Assembly (NCBI RefSeq): GCF_001677435.1
Contig: NZ_CP016268.1
Location: 1,663,001 to 1,727,000, forward strand
Length of the DNA: 64,000 bases
Reading direction: 5' to 3'
Source of the DNA: Woeseia oceani
Lineage (GTDB): Bacteria; Pseudomonadota; Gammaproteobacteria; Steroidobacterales; Woeseiaceae
Below the pieces are notes generated by a model. The model searched no databases, was not told where the DNA came from, and saw only the letters and a program-made list of their open reading frames with translations. The position numbers and the translations under genes were made by a program. Each line of letters starts with the position of its first letter. The stretch's first letter is position 1. Shown here in pieces: positions 26,241-35,080 of the stretch.

Positions 26241-27002
26241 TTAATCGACGTCGTCGACCGGCCGCTTGGAACGCGGCAGGTAGGTTTGCAGCATGTTCTC
26301 AATGACCCTTGGATTCTGGCCGCCCTGGATCCCGAGCAGCGCGTCAATGATCAGTGATTTGCGAGTGTTTTCTTCGCGACTGCGTACGGACAGTTTGTCA
26401 GCGATGGGCAAGGCGAACATGTTGGCAAGAATGGCGCCGTAAAGCGTGGTGAGCAGCGCGACTGCCATAGCCGGACCGATTTGCTTGGGATCGTCCATAT
26501 TGGCCAGCATTTGCACCAGGCCGATCAGCGTTCCGATCATGCCCATGGCGGGGCCGACATCACCGATGGCCTTGAAAATATCCTGACCGTCGCTGTGCCT
26601 GGCAAGCGTCATATTGAGGTCTTTGGTCAGCATTGAGCGCACGATTTCGGCAGGATGGCCGTCGATCAGCAATCCCAGGCCGGATTTCATGAATTCATCA
26701 GGGACTTCCGCGTCCTCAAGCGCCAGCAGACCACCCTGGCGAGCGGTCTTGGCGAGCTCGACAGCGGTTGCGATCAGTTCTTCAGGTTCGGTTGGCTTGT
26801 GCAGAAACGCTTTTACAGCAATGGATGCCGCACCAAGGAACTTGCCCAGGCTGAACTTCATCATGGTAACAAGTACGGTACCGCCCAGTACCACCAGCAA
26901 GGATGGCATGTTGACGAAGGTACCGGCCGAGCCGCCGAGCATGATTGACGCCAGCACGATGCCGAAAGCGCCTATCAATCCGATAAGTGTTGCAAGATCC
27001 AA
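26241..27002 (-). CDS. motA: Flagellar stator protein MotA/PomA
   Basis: 253 residues with four membrane helices and the MotA/PomA signatures DVGPAMGMIGTLIGLVQML and ALLTTLYGAILANMFALPIADKL. I choose the TTG start at 27002: it gives MDLATLIGLIGAFG, the family N-terminus, and has GGAGG exactly 8 nt upstream. A TTG 30 nt further upstream adds ten atypical residues and places that GGAGG inside the gene. Driven by a consensus sigma-28 promoter at 27079-27105. Forms the stator with MotB. Confidence 0.93.
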   Translation of the reverse strand: MDLATLIGLIGAFGIVLASIMLGGSAGTFVNMPSLLVVLGGTVLVTMMKFSLGKFLGAASIAVKAFLHKPTEPEELIATAVELAKTARQGGLLALEDAEVPDEFMKSGLGLLIDGHPAEIVRSMLTKDLNMTLARHSDGQDIFKAIGDVGPAMGMIGTLIGLVQMLANMDDPKQIGPAMAVALLTTLYGAILANMFALPIADKLSVRSREENTRKSLIIDALLGIQGGQNPRVIENMLQTYLPRSKRPVDDVD

Positions 27003-27078
27003 CGCGATGTCCTCCGTTCCTTCGGAATCCAAGTTGGGCAGAGATCTGCCGGTAATTCAGGGTTGCTGTTACTACAGG

Positions 27079-27105
27079 TTATCGGCAGGAAGCGCGCCGC
27101 CTTTA
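27079..27105 (-). promoter_or_regulatory. Sigma-28 (FliA) promoter of motA-motB-pilZ
   Basis: Read on the - strand: TAAA, 15 bp, GCCGATAA, identical to the E. coli-type FliA core. It lies 76 bp upstream of the chosen motA start and just after the diguanylate cyclase stop, so it gives motAB its own class III start point. Confidence 0.9.
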
Positions 27106-27114
27106 GCTGCCTAC

Positions 27115-28260
27115 TTATGCCGATTTGGCGGCGATGGTTTCGACTTCAGCTTCTGCGTACTTGTAGCAATTCCTGCCAGCGTCCTTGGCTGCGTACAGGG
27201 CACTGTCAACGCGCTTGATGATTGATTCCACGGTGTCACCCGGGATCACTTCCGTGTAGCCCGATGAACAGCCGAGGCGTACGCCGTCGGGGGCGTAGGG
27301 GACAGTGATCTCGCCGACGTATTCGTAGAAACGACTCAGTAGCGTTGCTGAGTTGGCGGCCGTTGTATCCGCGAGAATAACGGCAAATTCGTCCCCCCCG
27401 TAGCGCGCGACGAAATCAGTCTTGCGAATAAACGAACGTGCCAATGCGTCGCCGACCGAACGCAATACTTCGTCGCCGGCGGCATGCCCGTAGGTGTCGT
27501 TGACTGTCTTGAAATGATCAATGTCGAGCAAAATGACCGTGACCGGCTGGTTTAGAATGAAATTGATGTTCAGGCAGTGGATGATCGCCTGATCGAAGGC
27601 GCCGCGATTAAACGCGCCGGTCAGCGAGTCACGTGACATTTTTTCGCGAACCGACAACAGATCCTGGCGCAGGCTGCTCATGCGCTGGTTCATTTCGCTG
27701 ATTCGTTTTTCGTAATCCTGCTTTTGTTGCGCAAGGCTTTCGGCAATATTGCGGATGGTCTGATTCAACGTCGCTTTGATCTCCGGCAGCAAGCCGGTCG
27801 CAACGGCTGCCTCGACTGACTTCAGGTTGCGATTAATGCAAAACTCGGTTTCCCGGTCACGTTGAGCGATTTCCCGCAGTCCGCCAACGAGATCCTCCAC
27901 CACGCCACGGTAATCGGCCATGCGAGAGTTAACGAAGTCGCGTTCGCTTTGCCGTCGATCGATGTAGAAACGGCGAACATGACCCCAGCGGCGTTCTCCA
28001 TCATTCGAACCGGCGATGTCGAGGGACGGTACCGGCGCGCCATTTTCGACGTGGCAGGCCAGTTCGGTGCATTGCGTAGGGAACAGCTCTTCCGGAGCTC
28101 CGTCGTCGATGTCGAAGCTGATCTCACCCATGGTACGAACGATAGTGCCGAGCGTGTCGATAGCACCGTCCGCGGTATTCGTGGCAAAACTGGCAGTGGC
28201 GGAGGGCAGGTCTTCGCCGTTGCCCTTTCGACCACCCATCAATTTGTTTACAAAGCCCAT
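27115..28260 (-). CDS. Diguanylate cyclase (GGDEF) with intact I-site
   Basis: 381 residues from ATG 28260 (AGGA 10 nt upstream); an upstream in-frame extension crosses the promoter and is not used. No membrane segment is present. An N-terminal helical region of unknown fold (about 1-205) ends in a coiled coil (175-207), followed by the GGDEF domain (about 208-370): SRDSLTGAFNRGAFD, DIDHFKTVNDTYGH, active site GGDEF 288-292. The inhibitory site RKTD (279-282) is five residues before it. The enzyme should make c-di-GMP and be product-inhibited. It sits behind a sigma-28 promoter between motAB-pilZ and a fleQ paralogue. Confidence 0.92.
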   Translation of the reverse strand: MGFVNKLMGGRKGNGEDLPSATASFATNTADGAIDTLGTIVRTMGEISFDIDDGAPEELFPTQCTELACHVENGAPVPSLDIAGSNDGERRWGHVRRFYIDRRQSERDFVNSRMADYRGVVEDLVGGLREIAQRDRETEFCINRNLKSVEAAVATGLLPEIKATLNQTIRNIAESLAQQKQDYEKRISEMNQRMSSLRQDLLSVREKMSRDSLTGAFNRGAFDQAIIHCLNINFILNQPVTVILLDIDHFKTVNDTYGHAAGDEVLRSVGDALARSFIRKTDFVARYGGDEFAVILADTTAANSATLLSRFYEYVGEITVPYAPDGVRLGCSSGYTEVIPGDTVESIIKRVDSALYAAKDAGRNCYKYAEAEVETIAAKSA

Positions 28261-28313
28261 AGGAATGATCCTGCGTATTGTGGAGGCCGCATCAATTGCA
28301 GCCGTCAGGCAGG

Positions 28314-28340
28314 ATATCGGGAATGTGGGCCGGAACTTTA
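28314..28340 (-). promoter_or_regulatory. Sigma-28 (FliA) promoter of the diguanylate cyclase gene
   Basis: Read on the - strand: TAAAGTTC, 11 bp, CCCGATAT. This matches the long FliA consensus TAAAGTTT-N11-GCCGATAA at 13 of 16 positions, with the TAAA and CGAT cores intact. It lies 53 bp upstream of the chosen ATG. Confidence 0.8.
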
Positions 28341-28652
28341 GAGTGTGGCTTGCAAACTGTGACCGTGTTCCGTTATTTACGGTGTTCTGTTGAATATGCG
28401 TCATTTAGGCGGGTTGGCGCATACTTGGAAACTGTGACTTCAATGCTTGTTTGCTTGGGGTGGGAAACATATATTCAGAGTCCACACGACGTTCTCGCTG
28501 AAATTGTTCCGAATGAGACAAATCGTGTTGGCACTCTGTACTGGCAATGATGCGGTACGTATTCTGGCGAGCCAGACGGTTGGCTGGACTTGATGACAAA
28601 CAAGGACTGTTTCGCAGCACACTTGCGATGCACATTTGAAGGAACAATAGGC
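28341..28652 (+). promoter_or_regulatory. Divergent intergenic region upstream of the second fleQ
   Basis: About 310 bp with no supported gene. No -24/-12 element with correct spacing is present; the near hit TGGCGCATACTTGG is one base short and lacks the -12 GC. AT-rich stretches around 28465-28475 could hold a housekeeping promoter, but I see no clear -35/-10 pair. Confidence 0.3.
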
Positions 28653-30104
28653 ATGTCCGGCTCAACTCAAGCAATTGCGGCACCGCAAGCGGCAGCAACA
28701 GACCCGTCTGTCAGCGGCGCCTCACTGAGCAGGCATCAGCCCCGGCATTTGATTGTTGTCATACACGAAGCGGCGGACCAGTCGCGGCAAATCAAAGAAC
28801 TCATCGAATTCATGGATGCTCCGCAAGTGCTGACGGCGACAGCCGACAACTGGCGGGCGCAGATTGGCGATAGCCGCCTTGCAGCGGTGTTTGTGAGTGC
28901 CGGTTTGCCGAAGTCCGTTCAAAGCCGGATTTTCGATGGCGTTGCGGCGATCGATTGCAATGTGCCGTTGGTCGTAACGGGCGACGGCGGTTCTTTGTCG
29001 GATAAAGCAGCGCCGTGGGCACGCATCCTCAATCTCCCCAACCCGATGCAGATTGACGAACTCAGCGCCGTGCTCGAAGAAATCTGGGCGGTCAATGTGG
29101 TGCGCCGCAGCGACACGATGGCGCCAGGCACGGAGCTCATCGGCGAAAGCAACGACATGCGCATGATTCGGGCGCTCATTGAGCGGGTTGCACCGTCACA
29201 GGCAACGGTCCTGATCACGGGCGAGTCCGGCACCGGTAAAGAACTGATCGCCCGGCAAATTCATGAGCAGTCGGGGCGCACTGGCGAGTTCGTTGCAATC
29301 AATTGCGGCGCCATTCCCGAGCACCTGCTGGAAAGCGAGTTGTTCGGCCACGAACGTGGTGCCTTCACCGGTGCCCAGGTCGCGCGGGCAGGTCGTTTCG
29401 AACTGGCTGAGGGCGGCACGCTGTTTCTCGACGAGATTGGCGACATGCCGACCGCGATGCAGGTCAAGTTATTGCGCGTGTTGCAGGAACGGGTCATTGA
29501 GCGGATTGGTGGCACCAAGAGTATCCCGGTGGATATTCGGGTGATCGCTGCGACTCATAGAAACCTGCAGCAACGCATTGATGAGGGCACATTTCGCGAA
29601 GATCTTTTCTACCGCCTGAGCGTCTTTCCGATCGAGGCCTCGCCGTTGCGCGAGCGCCCGGACGATGTGCCGGCGCTGGCCAACATGCTGATCGACAAAG
29701 TCGCGGAACGCTACGGTGTGCGCATTTCCCTTAGCGATGCCGCTCTGGCGGCATTGTGTGACTACGAATGGCCGGGCAATGTCCGGGAACTGGCCAACGT
29801 CATTGAACGACTCGCGGTCCTGCGACCGCACGGCGAAGTGCAGCTTGATGAGTTGCCGGGCGCGATTCGTGGCGACGGCGGAGACAGGGGCGAAGATGAC
29901 GCTGATGCCGGCGTTGCGGAGTCGACCCTGCAACTGCCGGACGATGGTCTTGATCTCAAACAGCATCTGGCGACCATCGAGCGGGATATGATCGCTGCCG
30001 CTCTGCGCGAAGCCGATGGCGTTGTGCAAAAAGCGGCGAAGAGTCTGGGGCTCGGCCGGACTACGCTCGTCGAGAAGATTCGTCGCCACGATTTGCGCGA
30101 CTAG
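28653..30104 (+). CDS. Second FleQ-type sigma-54-dependent activator
   Basis: 483 residues from ATG 28653, chosen because AAGGAA lies 9 nt upstream; an in-frame ATG at 28593 and the frame opening at 28590 lack an RBS. An unusual N-terminal region (about 30-145, FleQ-like receiver fold, with no obvious phospho-acceptor Asp) precedes the AAA+ domain with Walker A GESGTGKE (190-197), GAFTGA (236-241) and Walker [12 protein letters not shown] (254-264). It ends in a Fis-type HTH ([12 protein letters not shown]). It shares more with FleQ than with NtrC. It may be a paralogue with its own regulon, e.g. biofilm or c-di-GMP output, because it is divergent from the cyclase. Confidence 0.88.
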   Translation: MSGSTQAIAAPQAAATDPSVSGASLSRHQPRHLIVVIHEAADQSRQIKELIEFMDAPQVLTATADNWRAQIGDSRLAAVFVSAGLPKSVQSRIFDGVAAIDCNVPLVVTGDGGSLSDKAAPWARILNLPNPMQIDELSAVLEEIWAVNVVRRSDTMAPGTELIGESNDMRMIRALIERVAPSQATVLITGESGTGKELIARQIHEQSGRTGEFVAINCGAIPEHLLESELFGHERGAFTGAQVARAGRFELAEGGTLFLDEIGDMPTAMQVKLLRVLQERVIERIGGTKSIPVDIRVIAATHRNLQQRIDEGTFREDLFYRLSVFPIEASPLRERPDDVPALANMLIDKVAERYGVRISLSDAALAALCDYEWPGNVRELANVIERLAVLRPHGEVQLDELPGAIRGDGGDRGEDDADAGVAESTLQLPDDGLDLKQHLATIERDMIAAALREADGVVQKAAKSLGLGRTTLVEKIRRHDLRD

Positions 30105-30128
30105 GCCAATACCGCGGCACTTGGCATA

Positions 30129-30149
30129 GCCGTCCGGAACGGCAATTTT
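30129..30149 (+). terminator. Candidate rho-independent terminator after the second fleQ
   Basis: GCCGT-CCGGA-ACGGC gives a 5-bp stem with a 5-nt loop followed by AATTTT, 25 bp past the stop codon. Confidence 0.45.
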
Positions 30150-30189
30150 CAATCGAGCGTGACGACAGACAGCACGGTATAGTGCCGCT

Positions 30190-32121
30190 GTGACTCATTC
30201 CCTGACAGAGTTTTTTGCGGAGAACAGCCCGCTGGCCCGGCATTTGCCCGGCTTTCAGCCGCGCGCGGGACAGGCGTGGATGGCCGAAGCGGTGGCCGAA
30301 ACCATCGCCGAGCGCAAGCACCTGATCGTCGAAGCCGGAACCGGCACTGGCAAGACGTTCGCGTACCTGTTGCCGGCGTTGCAGTCCGGTTGCCGAACGA
30401 TTATTTCCACCGGTACCCGTGCCTTGCAGGATCAGCTGTATCACCGCGATCTGCCCTTGATCAGCAAGGCGGTTGGCCGGCCGGTCACCACGGCTTTGCT
30501 AAAGGGGCGGTCGAACTACCTTTGTCTGCAGCGCCTGGAAATTGCGGCGCCGGATGCGCCGGAGGCTGTTGAGGATCTGGCGGAAGTATGCAGCTGGCAA
30601 CACCGCACCGTCAGCGGCGATCGCGCGGAGCTGACCGCGGTGCCGGAAGACTCGGTCGTCTGGCCGCTGGTGACCTCAACGGTGGACAACTGCCTCGGCC
30701 AGCAGTGCCCGTTGTACAGCAAGTGCTTCGTGGTCAAGGCGCGACGCAAAGCGCAGGAGGCCGACCTGGTGGTCGTTAACCACCACTTGCTGCTGGCTGA
30801 CCTTGCCATGAAGGAATCCGGGTTCGTCGAGTTCCTGCCAGGCGCTGACGCCATCATTCTTGACGAAGCGCACCAGATTCCGGACCTCGCTGCGCAGTTC
30901 TTCGGGATCAGTCTGGGCAGTCGTGAACTGGAACGTGTATTCGATGAGATAGACGCGGCGACGCTGGCGTACCGCGACAAGGAACTGGTAAAAAGGGTCG
31001 ACCGCAGCCGCACGGCCGTGCGGGTGTTGCGGGTCGCCGCGCCGCGCGATCAGGGGCGCTACGAATTATCCGGTGTGCTTGCCGAACTCCAGACACCGTT
31101 GAATCGATTGCTCGCGGCGCTCATGGATCTTGCACAGGTACTTGAGCAACTGGCACATGCCTCCATGGAAATTGCCAAGCTCGCGGAGCAGGTCGGTAGT
31201 GCGGCCGAACGTTTGTCGCATCTATGCAGCGATGACACCTGGGACGGATTGCGCTGGCTGGATGTCAATCCGCGCAGTATTCGCTTGCACCTTACGCCAC
31301 TCGACGTCTCCGGAACGATGCGCAATCTGTTGAATACAGGGCACCAGGCCTGGATATTTACCTCGGCAACGCTGGCCGTTGGCGAGGATTTCGCTCATTT
31401 TACCAGTCGCCTGGGCCTGGACGATGCACCGGGACTGCGCTTTCCCAGCCCTTATGCGCTGGAGCGCCGCGGTTTGGTTTATTTGCCGCCCGGCATGCCG
31501 GCACCCTCCGACAGCGAGCACACGGACCGCATGATGGAGGCGGTGATGCCACTGCTGGAAATGACGGACGGCGGAGTTTTTTGTCTGTTCACCAGCCACC
31601 GCGCACTGACGGCCGCGCGTCGCTGGAGCAAGTCCCGGCGGCGGCGGTTCCGGGGCCGGCCATTGCTGGCGCAGGGCACGGCACCGCGCGATGATCTGTT
31701 GCAACGCTTTCGTGAACACGGCAATGCAGTACTACTGGGTACCGGCACTTTTTGGGAAGGGGTGGACGTGCGCGGCAGCGCTTTGACCGTGGTCGCCATC
31801 GACAAGCTGCCGTTCGCGTCGCCGGCTGACCCCATGACCATGGCGAGGGTTGAATTCATACGTCGCCAGGGTGGCAATCCGTTTTCCGAACACCAGCTAC
31901 CGCAGGCCGCTCTGACCCTGAAGCAGGGGGCGGGGCGTTTGCTGCGTGACCAGGAAGATTACGGTGTCATCATGCTTTGCGATCCCCGGGTACGTTCCAA
32001 AGCCTATGGGAAATTGTTCCTGGAGTGCCTGCAACCCATGCCGGTGACTGACCAGCTGGATGAAGTCGCACGCTTTCTGACAGCTCATGAACAAACGCAG
32101 GTTGCGAGGGTTGGTTCATGA
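30190..32121 (+). CDS. yoaA: ATP-dependent DNA helicase, YoaA/DinG type (Fe-S, XPD-like)
   Basis: 643 residues. Superfamily 2 motifs: Walker A GTGTGKT (about 50-56), DEAH box (225-228, IILDEAHQIPD) and, near the C-terminus, GTGTFWEGVDVRG and a Q/R-rich motif VI (LKQGAGRLLR). Four cysteines Cys112, Cys168, Cys173 and Cys179 lie between motifs I and II, as required for the 4Fe-4S domain of XPD-like helicases. The length and lack of a nuclease domain favour YoaA over the longer DinG. The start is GTG 30190. It overlaps tsaB by 4 nt. Confidence 0.88.
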   Translation: MTHSLTEFFAENSPLARHLPGFQPRAGQAWMAEAVAETIAERKHLIVEAGTGTGKTFAYLLPALQSGCRTIISTGTRALQDQLYHRDLPLISKAVGRPVTTALLKGRSNYLCLQRLEIAAPDAPEAVEDLAEVCSWQHRTVSGDRAELTAVPEDSVVWPLVTSTVDNCLGQQCPLYSKCFVVKARRKAQEADLVVVNHHLLLADLAMKESGFVEFLPGADAIILDEAHQIPDLAAQFFGISLGSRELERVFDEIDAATLAYRDKELVKRVDRSRTAVRVLRVAAPRDQGRYELSGVLAELQTPLNRLLAALMDLAQVLEQLAHASMEIAKLAEQVGSAAERLSHLCSDDTWDGLRWLDVNPRSIRLHLTPLDVSGTMRNLLNTGHQAWIFTSATLAVGEDFAHFTSRLGLDDAPGLRFPSPYALERRGLVYLPPGMPAPSDSEHTDRMMEAVMPLLEMTDGGVFCLFTSHRALTAARRWSKSRRRRFRGRPLLAQGTAPRDDLLQRFREHGNAVLLGTGTFWEGVDVRGSALTVVAIDKLPFASPADPMTMARVEFIRRQGGNPFSEHQLPQAALTLKQGAGRLLRDQEDYGVIMLCDPRVRSKAYGKLFLECLQPMPVTDQLDEVARFLTAHEQTQVARVGS

Positions 32122-32792
32122 ACGTGCTTGCACTGGATACCTCCACGCTTGCCTGTACTGTTGCGTTACAAAGTGATGACGCGATGCGTTCGCGCCATGC
32201 AGAGCGGCCACGGGAACATACCCGCTTGTTATTGCCAATGATTCAGGAACTGCTTGCTGAGGCTGGAATCAACAGCGCGCAACTGGACGCTGTCGTGCTC
32301 GGCAATGGTCCCGGTTCCTTTATCGGCATGCGCATCGCCGCTTCGGTTGCGCAAGGCATTTGTTTTGCATCCGGTGCCTTGCTGGTGCCGGTTTCGTCAC
32401 TGGCGACGGTAGCCGCCGCCGCATTGCGTGAGTCGGCCGGGCAACCGGTACTGGTGGCGCAGGATGCGCACATGAATGAGGTCTACCTGGCTGCCTACGG
32501 TGGCGATGCGGATGCGCCGGAGGAGCTGTGGCCGGCGAGCTTGCAGTCCGCGGGCGTCCTCGCCGGACAACTACCCGGTGCGCTGCCGGCTGGCGCTGGA
32601 TGGCAGCGATACCCTGACTTGCTCGCCGCGAACAGCGACTGGCTCGGCAGCCCGGGCGGAATCCTGTACCCGCGCGCAGAGGAATTGTTGCGGCTTGGCC
32701 TGCGCGCTTTGGAGAACGGTCAGACCGTCGCGCCCGAGCGGCTGGAGCCTGCCTATTTGCGCGAGCAGGTTGCGACACCGCCCGCTGGCTGA
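32118..32792 (+). CDS. tsaB: tRNA t6A threonylcarbamoyltransferase subunit TsaB
   Basis: 224 residues with the ASKHA-fold opening MNVLALDTSTLACTVAL and the motif VVLGNGPGSFIGMRIAASVAQGIC. TsaB is the inactive partner that dimerises with TsaD to make the t6A37 modification in ANN-decoding tRNAs. ATG 32118 overlaps the helicase stop. In many gammaproteobacteria tsaB neighbours yoaA, so the pair supports both names. Confidence 0.92.
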   Translation: MNVLALDTSTLACTVALQSDDAMRSRHAERPREHTRLLLPMIQELLAEAGINSAQLDAVVLGNGPGSFIGMRIAASVAQGICFASGALLVPVSSLATVAAAALRESAGQPVLVAQDAHMNEVYLAAYGGDADAPEELWPASLQSAGVLAGQLPGALPAGAGWQRYPDLLAANSDWLGSPGGILYPRAEELLRLGLRALENGQTVAPERLEPAYLREQVATPPAG

Positions 32793-32841
32793 CAGCGGCT
32801 TGCTGGTTTTCATTCAGTAACAGAACTGTCATAGAGGCTTG

Positions 32842-32859
32842 ATGTAATACTGCTGTCAT
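32842..32859 (+). promoter_or_regulatory. Pho box of phoBR
   Basis: ATGTAAT-ACTG-CTGTCAT shows two 7-bp PhoB half-sites at the standard 11-bp period (5/7 and 7/7 matches to CTGTCAT). A further exact CTGTCAT lies at 32826-32832. The site is 50 bp upstream of phoB, consistent with autoregulation. Confidence 0.65.
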
Positions 32860-32908
32860 CCACGCAGAGTGTTGTCGCCGGCATTGCCGGGACCGGACCC
32901 AAAAATTT

Positions 32909-33607
32909 ATGACTGCTAGCAAGATACTGATAGTTGAAGACGAACCGCCGATCCGCGAGATGATCGCATTCCATTTGTCGCGTGCCGGGTACGAGACCTT
33001 GCAGGCTGAGGATTGCCGGCAGGCCAGGCAATTGCTGGCCGACGAACGCCCCGTGCTGGCGCTGATTGACTGGATGCTGCCGGACATGAGCGGGCTGGAG
33101 TTAACCCGCCAGTTGAAGCGGGACAGCGACAACGAAGACCTTGCGGTCATCATGCTTACCGCACGGGCGGATGAGCATGACAAGGTGTCCGGCCTGCAGG
33201 GTGGCGCAGACGATTACGTCACCAAGCCATTTTCGCCGCGTGAACTCATCGCCCGTATCGAAGCGATCCTGCGTCGGGTAGGCGTCACGGAAAATGAAGG
33301 CATAGACGCCGGTATTCTGCAGCTCGACGCGGCCGCCCACCGTGTTCGGGCAGCGGGCAAAGAAGTTGTACTTGGCCCGACCGAATACCGTTTGCTGAGC
33401 TTCCTGATGACCCACCCGGATCGGGTTTACAGTCGTGCCCAACTGCTGGATCGGGTATGGGGTGCTAACGTTTACGTCGAGGAACGCACCGTTGACGTGC
33501 ATGTTCGCCGCCTGCGAAAGGCCTTAACCGAGCACTTTGCCGAGCATTATATTCAGACTGTGCGTGGTGCCGGTTACCGCTTCTCCGTACAGGAAAGACA
33601 GGCCTGA
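32909..33607 (+). CDS. phoB: Phosphate regulon response regulator PhoB
   Basis: 232 residues: a receiver domain with phospho-acceptor Asp54 (LIDWMLPDMSG) and Lys in TKPF, and a C-terminal OmpR-type winged helix (GPTEYRLLSFLMTHPDRVYSRAQLLDRVWG; VDVHVRRLRKAL). The LIDWMLPD variant is characteristic of PhoB rather than other OmpR regulators. It binds Pho boxes under phosphate limitation. It is followed 1 nt later by phoR and preceded by its own Pho box. Confidence 0.95.
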   Translation: MTASKILIVEDEPPIREMIAFHLSRAGYETLQAEDCRQARQLLADERPVLALIDWMLPDMSGLELTRQLKRDSDNEDLAVIMLTARADEHDKVSGLQGGADDYVTKPFSPRELIARIEAILRRVGVTENEGIDAGILQLDAAAHRVRAAGKEVVLGPTEYRLLSFLMTHPDRVYSRAQLLDRVWGANVYVEERTVDVHVRRLRKALTEHFAEHYIQTVRGAGYRFSVQERQA

Positions 33608-33608
33608 C

Positions 33609-34934
33609 GTGCCGAACGCACGACGCAAATACCTGACCTCGATAGTGCTGCTGCTGGTGGCCGGGATGGCTATCGGCTGGTTGTACGACGCACCTTTGGT
33701 CGGCTTGCTGGTAGCTTCGTTGCTGGCTCTCGCGCATCAGATCCGGCAGTTGCTCACCTTCGAGCGGGCACTTATGTCGGATCGACTTGATGATGCCCAG
33801 CTAGGCGACGGTATCTGGTCACAGTTGCTGTCGCGGGTCAGCTATTTTCGGCAACGTAGCCGCAAATACAAACGCCGCCATCGTCTCTTGCTGAAAGAGG
33901 TTCGCAATTCAACCAACGCCATGCCGGACGGCGGCATTGTGTTGAATCGCGATTTCGAGATCGTGCTTAGCAATCAGGCGGCAGAGACCATGATCGGCGT
34001 GCGCATGCCGCAGGATCGTGGTCAGCGCATCGACAATATCCTTCGTGATCCGGTGTTTGTTGCCTACCTGAAGTCAGCAAACCGGGCACCCGCAATAGAG
34101 CTGGCGTCGCCGCTGTCAGATGAGGTGTGGTTGTCGTGTCGGCTGGTACCATTTGGCGCCGAACAGCACCTGCTCCTGATCCGCGACGTTACCGAAACTA
34201 TTCGCGTGAACAGAATGCGCCGCGATTTCGTTGCCAACGCCTCGCACGAACTGCGTTCGCCGCTAACCGTTATCAGCGGCTACCTCGACACACTGAGCGA
34301 TGACCCGGACATGCCGAATGACTGGCAGCGACCGCTCGCGCAGATGCGCACACAGGCGGAGCGCATGAACCGTGTGGTGGCCGAGCTGCTGGAGCTGTCG
34401 CGGTTGGAAAACCCGCGATCGATGCGCGATGAACAGGATATCGACGTCGGTGCCGTGCTGGCTTTTGCCCGTCGAGGCTATGCTGGCGAACCGGGGGTCC
34501 CGGAAATCGTGATCGAAGCTCCGTTGACCGCCCGGCTGCACGGTGTCAGTGCGGAAATCGAGACTGTCGTGAGCAATCTGTTGGCCAACGCGATTCGTCA
34601 CACCCCAGCCGAGGGGAGAATCACGTTGAGCTGGATGTCGGCGGCTGACGGCGGTGCCTGTCTGAGCGTGACTGACACTGGCGAAGGCGTCCCGGAAGAG
34701 TATATCCCGCGCCTTACTGAACGCTTTTTTCGCGTGGATTCGGGGCGCAGCCGGGATGCCGGCGGCGTAGGCCTGGGGCTTGCCATCGTCAAGCACGCGT
34801 TGATGCGCCATGACGCGCAACTGGATATCAAGAGCACGCCCGGGGAGGGCAGCCGCTTCAGCTGCAATTTTCCCGCCGCGCGCGTGATAGCAGCAGAACC
34901 GGTACCCATCGATGCCAAGCGGGGCGGGCATTGA
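33609..34934 (+). CDS. phoR: Phosphate regulon sensor kinase PhoR
   Basis: 441 residues from GTG 33609, one base after phoB. Two close N-terminal membrane helices (about 9-26 and 28-46) without a periplasmic sensor domain, a PAS domain (about 95-195), HisKA with His213 in NASHELRSPL, and HATPase with NLLANAIRHTP, DTGEGVPEEY and GLGLAIVKHAL. This is the PhoR architecture, in which signal comes from PstB/PhoU rather than a periplasmic domain. A longer frame that overlaps phoB is rejected. Confidence 0.94.
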   Translation: MPNARRKYLTSIVLLLVAGMAIGWLYDAPLVGLLVASLLALAHQIRQLLTFERALMSDRLDDAQLGDGIWSQLLSRVSYFRQRSRKYKRRHRLLLKEVRNSTNAMPDGGIVLNRDFEIVLSNQAAETMIGVRMPQDRGQRIDNILRDPVFVAYLKSANRAPAIELASPLSDEVWLSCRLVPFGAEQHLLLIRDVTETIRVNRMRRDFVANASHELRSPLTVISGYLDTLSDDPDMPNDWQRPLAQMRTQAERMNRVVAELLELSRLENPRSMRDEQDIDVGAVLAFARRGYAGEPGVPEIVIEAPLTARLHGVSAEIETVVSNLLANAIRHTPAEGRITLSWMSAADGGACLSVTDTGEGVPEEYIPRLTERFFRVDSGRSRDAGGVGLGLAIVKHALMRHDAQLDIKSTPGEGSRFSCNFPAARVIAAEPVPIDAKRGGH

Positions 34935-34976
34935 GCTGCGGCGACTGTTTCAGATAAGGTCCCGCAGACGTCCGGT

Positions 34977-34998
34977 TTTGCCGGTATTGCGCGGCAAA
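34977..34998 (+). terminator. Weak stem-loop after phoR
   Basis: TTTGCCG...CGGCAAA forms a 7-bp stem with an 8-nt loop, 43 bp after phoR and just before the porin Pho box. The following bases (TATTGG) are a poor T-run, so termination is uncertain. Confidence 0.3.
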
Positions 34999-35007
34999 TA
35001 TTGGTCC

Positions 35008-35036
35008 GCGTCATTAAACTGTAATATTCCTGTCAT
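35008..35036 (+). promoter_or_regulatory. Triple Pho box upstream of the porin gene
   Basis: Three half-sites in strict 11-bp phase: GCGTCAT (35008), CTGTAAT (35019) and CTGTCAT (35030), with 4-bp AT-rich spacers TAAA and ATTC. This is a very good PhoB operator, 45 bp upstream of the chosen ATG, and makes the porin a predicted member of the Pho regulon. Confidence 0.8.
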
Positions 35037-35080
35037 CTAATCGTCGCCCAACACGGGTGTTACAGACAGGTGTCAGTTTG

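Noticed and set aside
28407-28421. Possible sigma-54 promoter (TGGCGCATACTTGG) before the second fleQ
   Set aside because: Spacing is one base short and the -12 GC is missing, which sigma-54 promoters do not tolerate.
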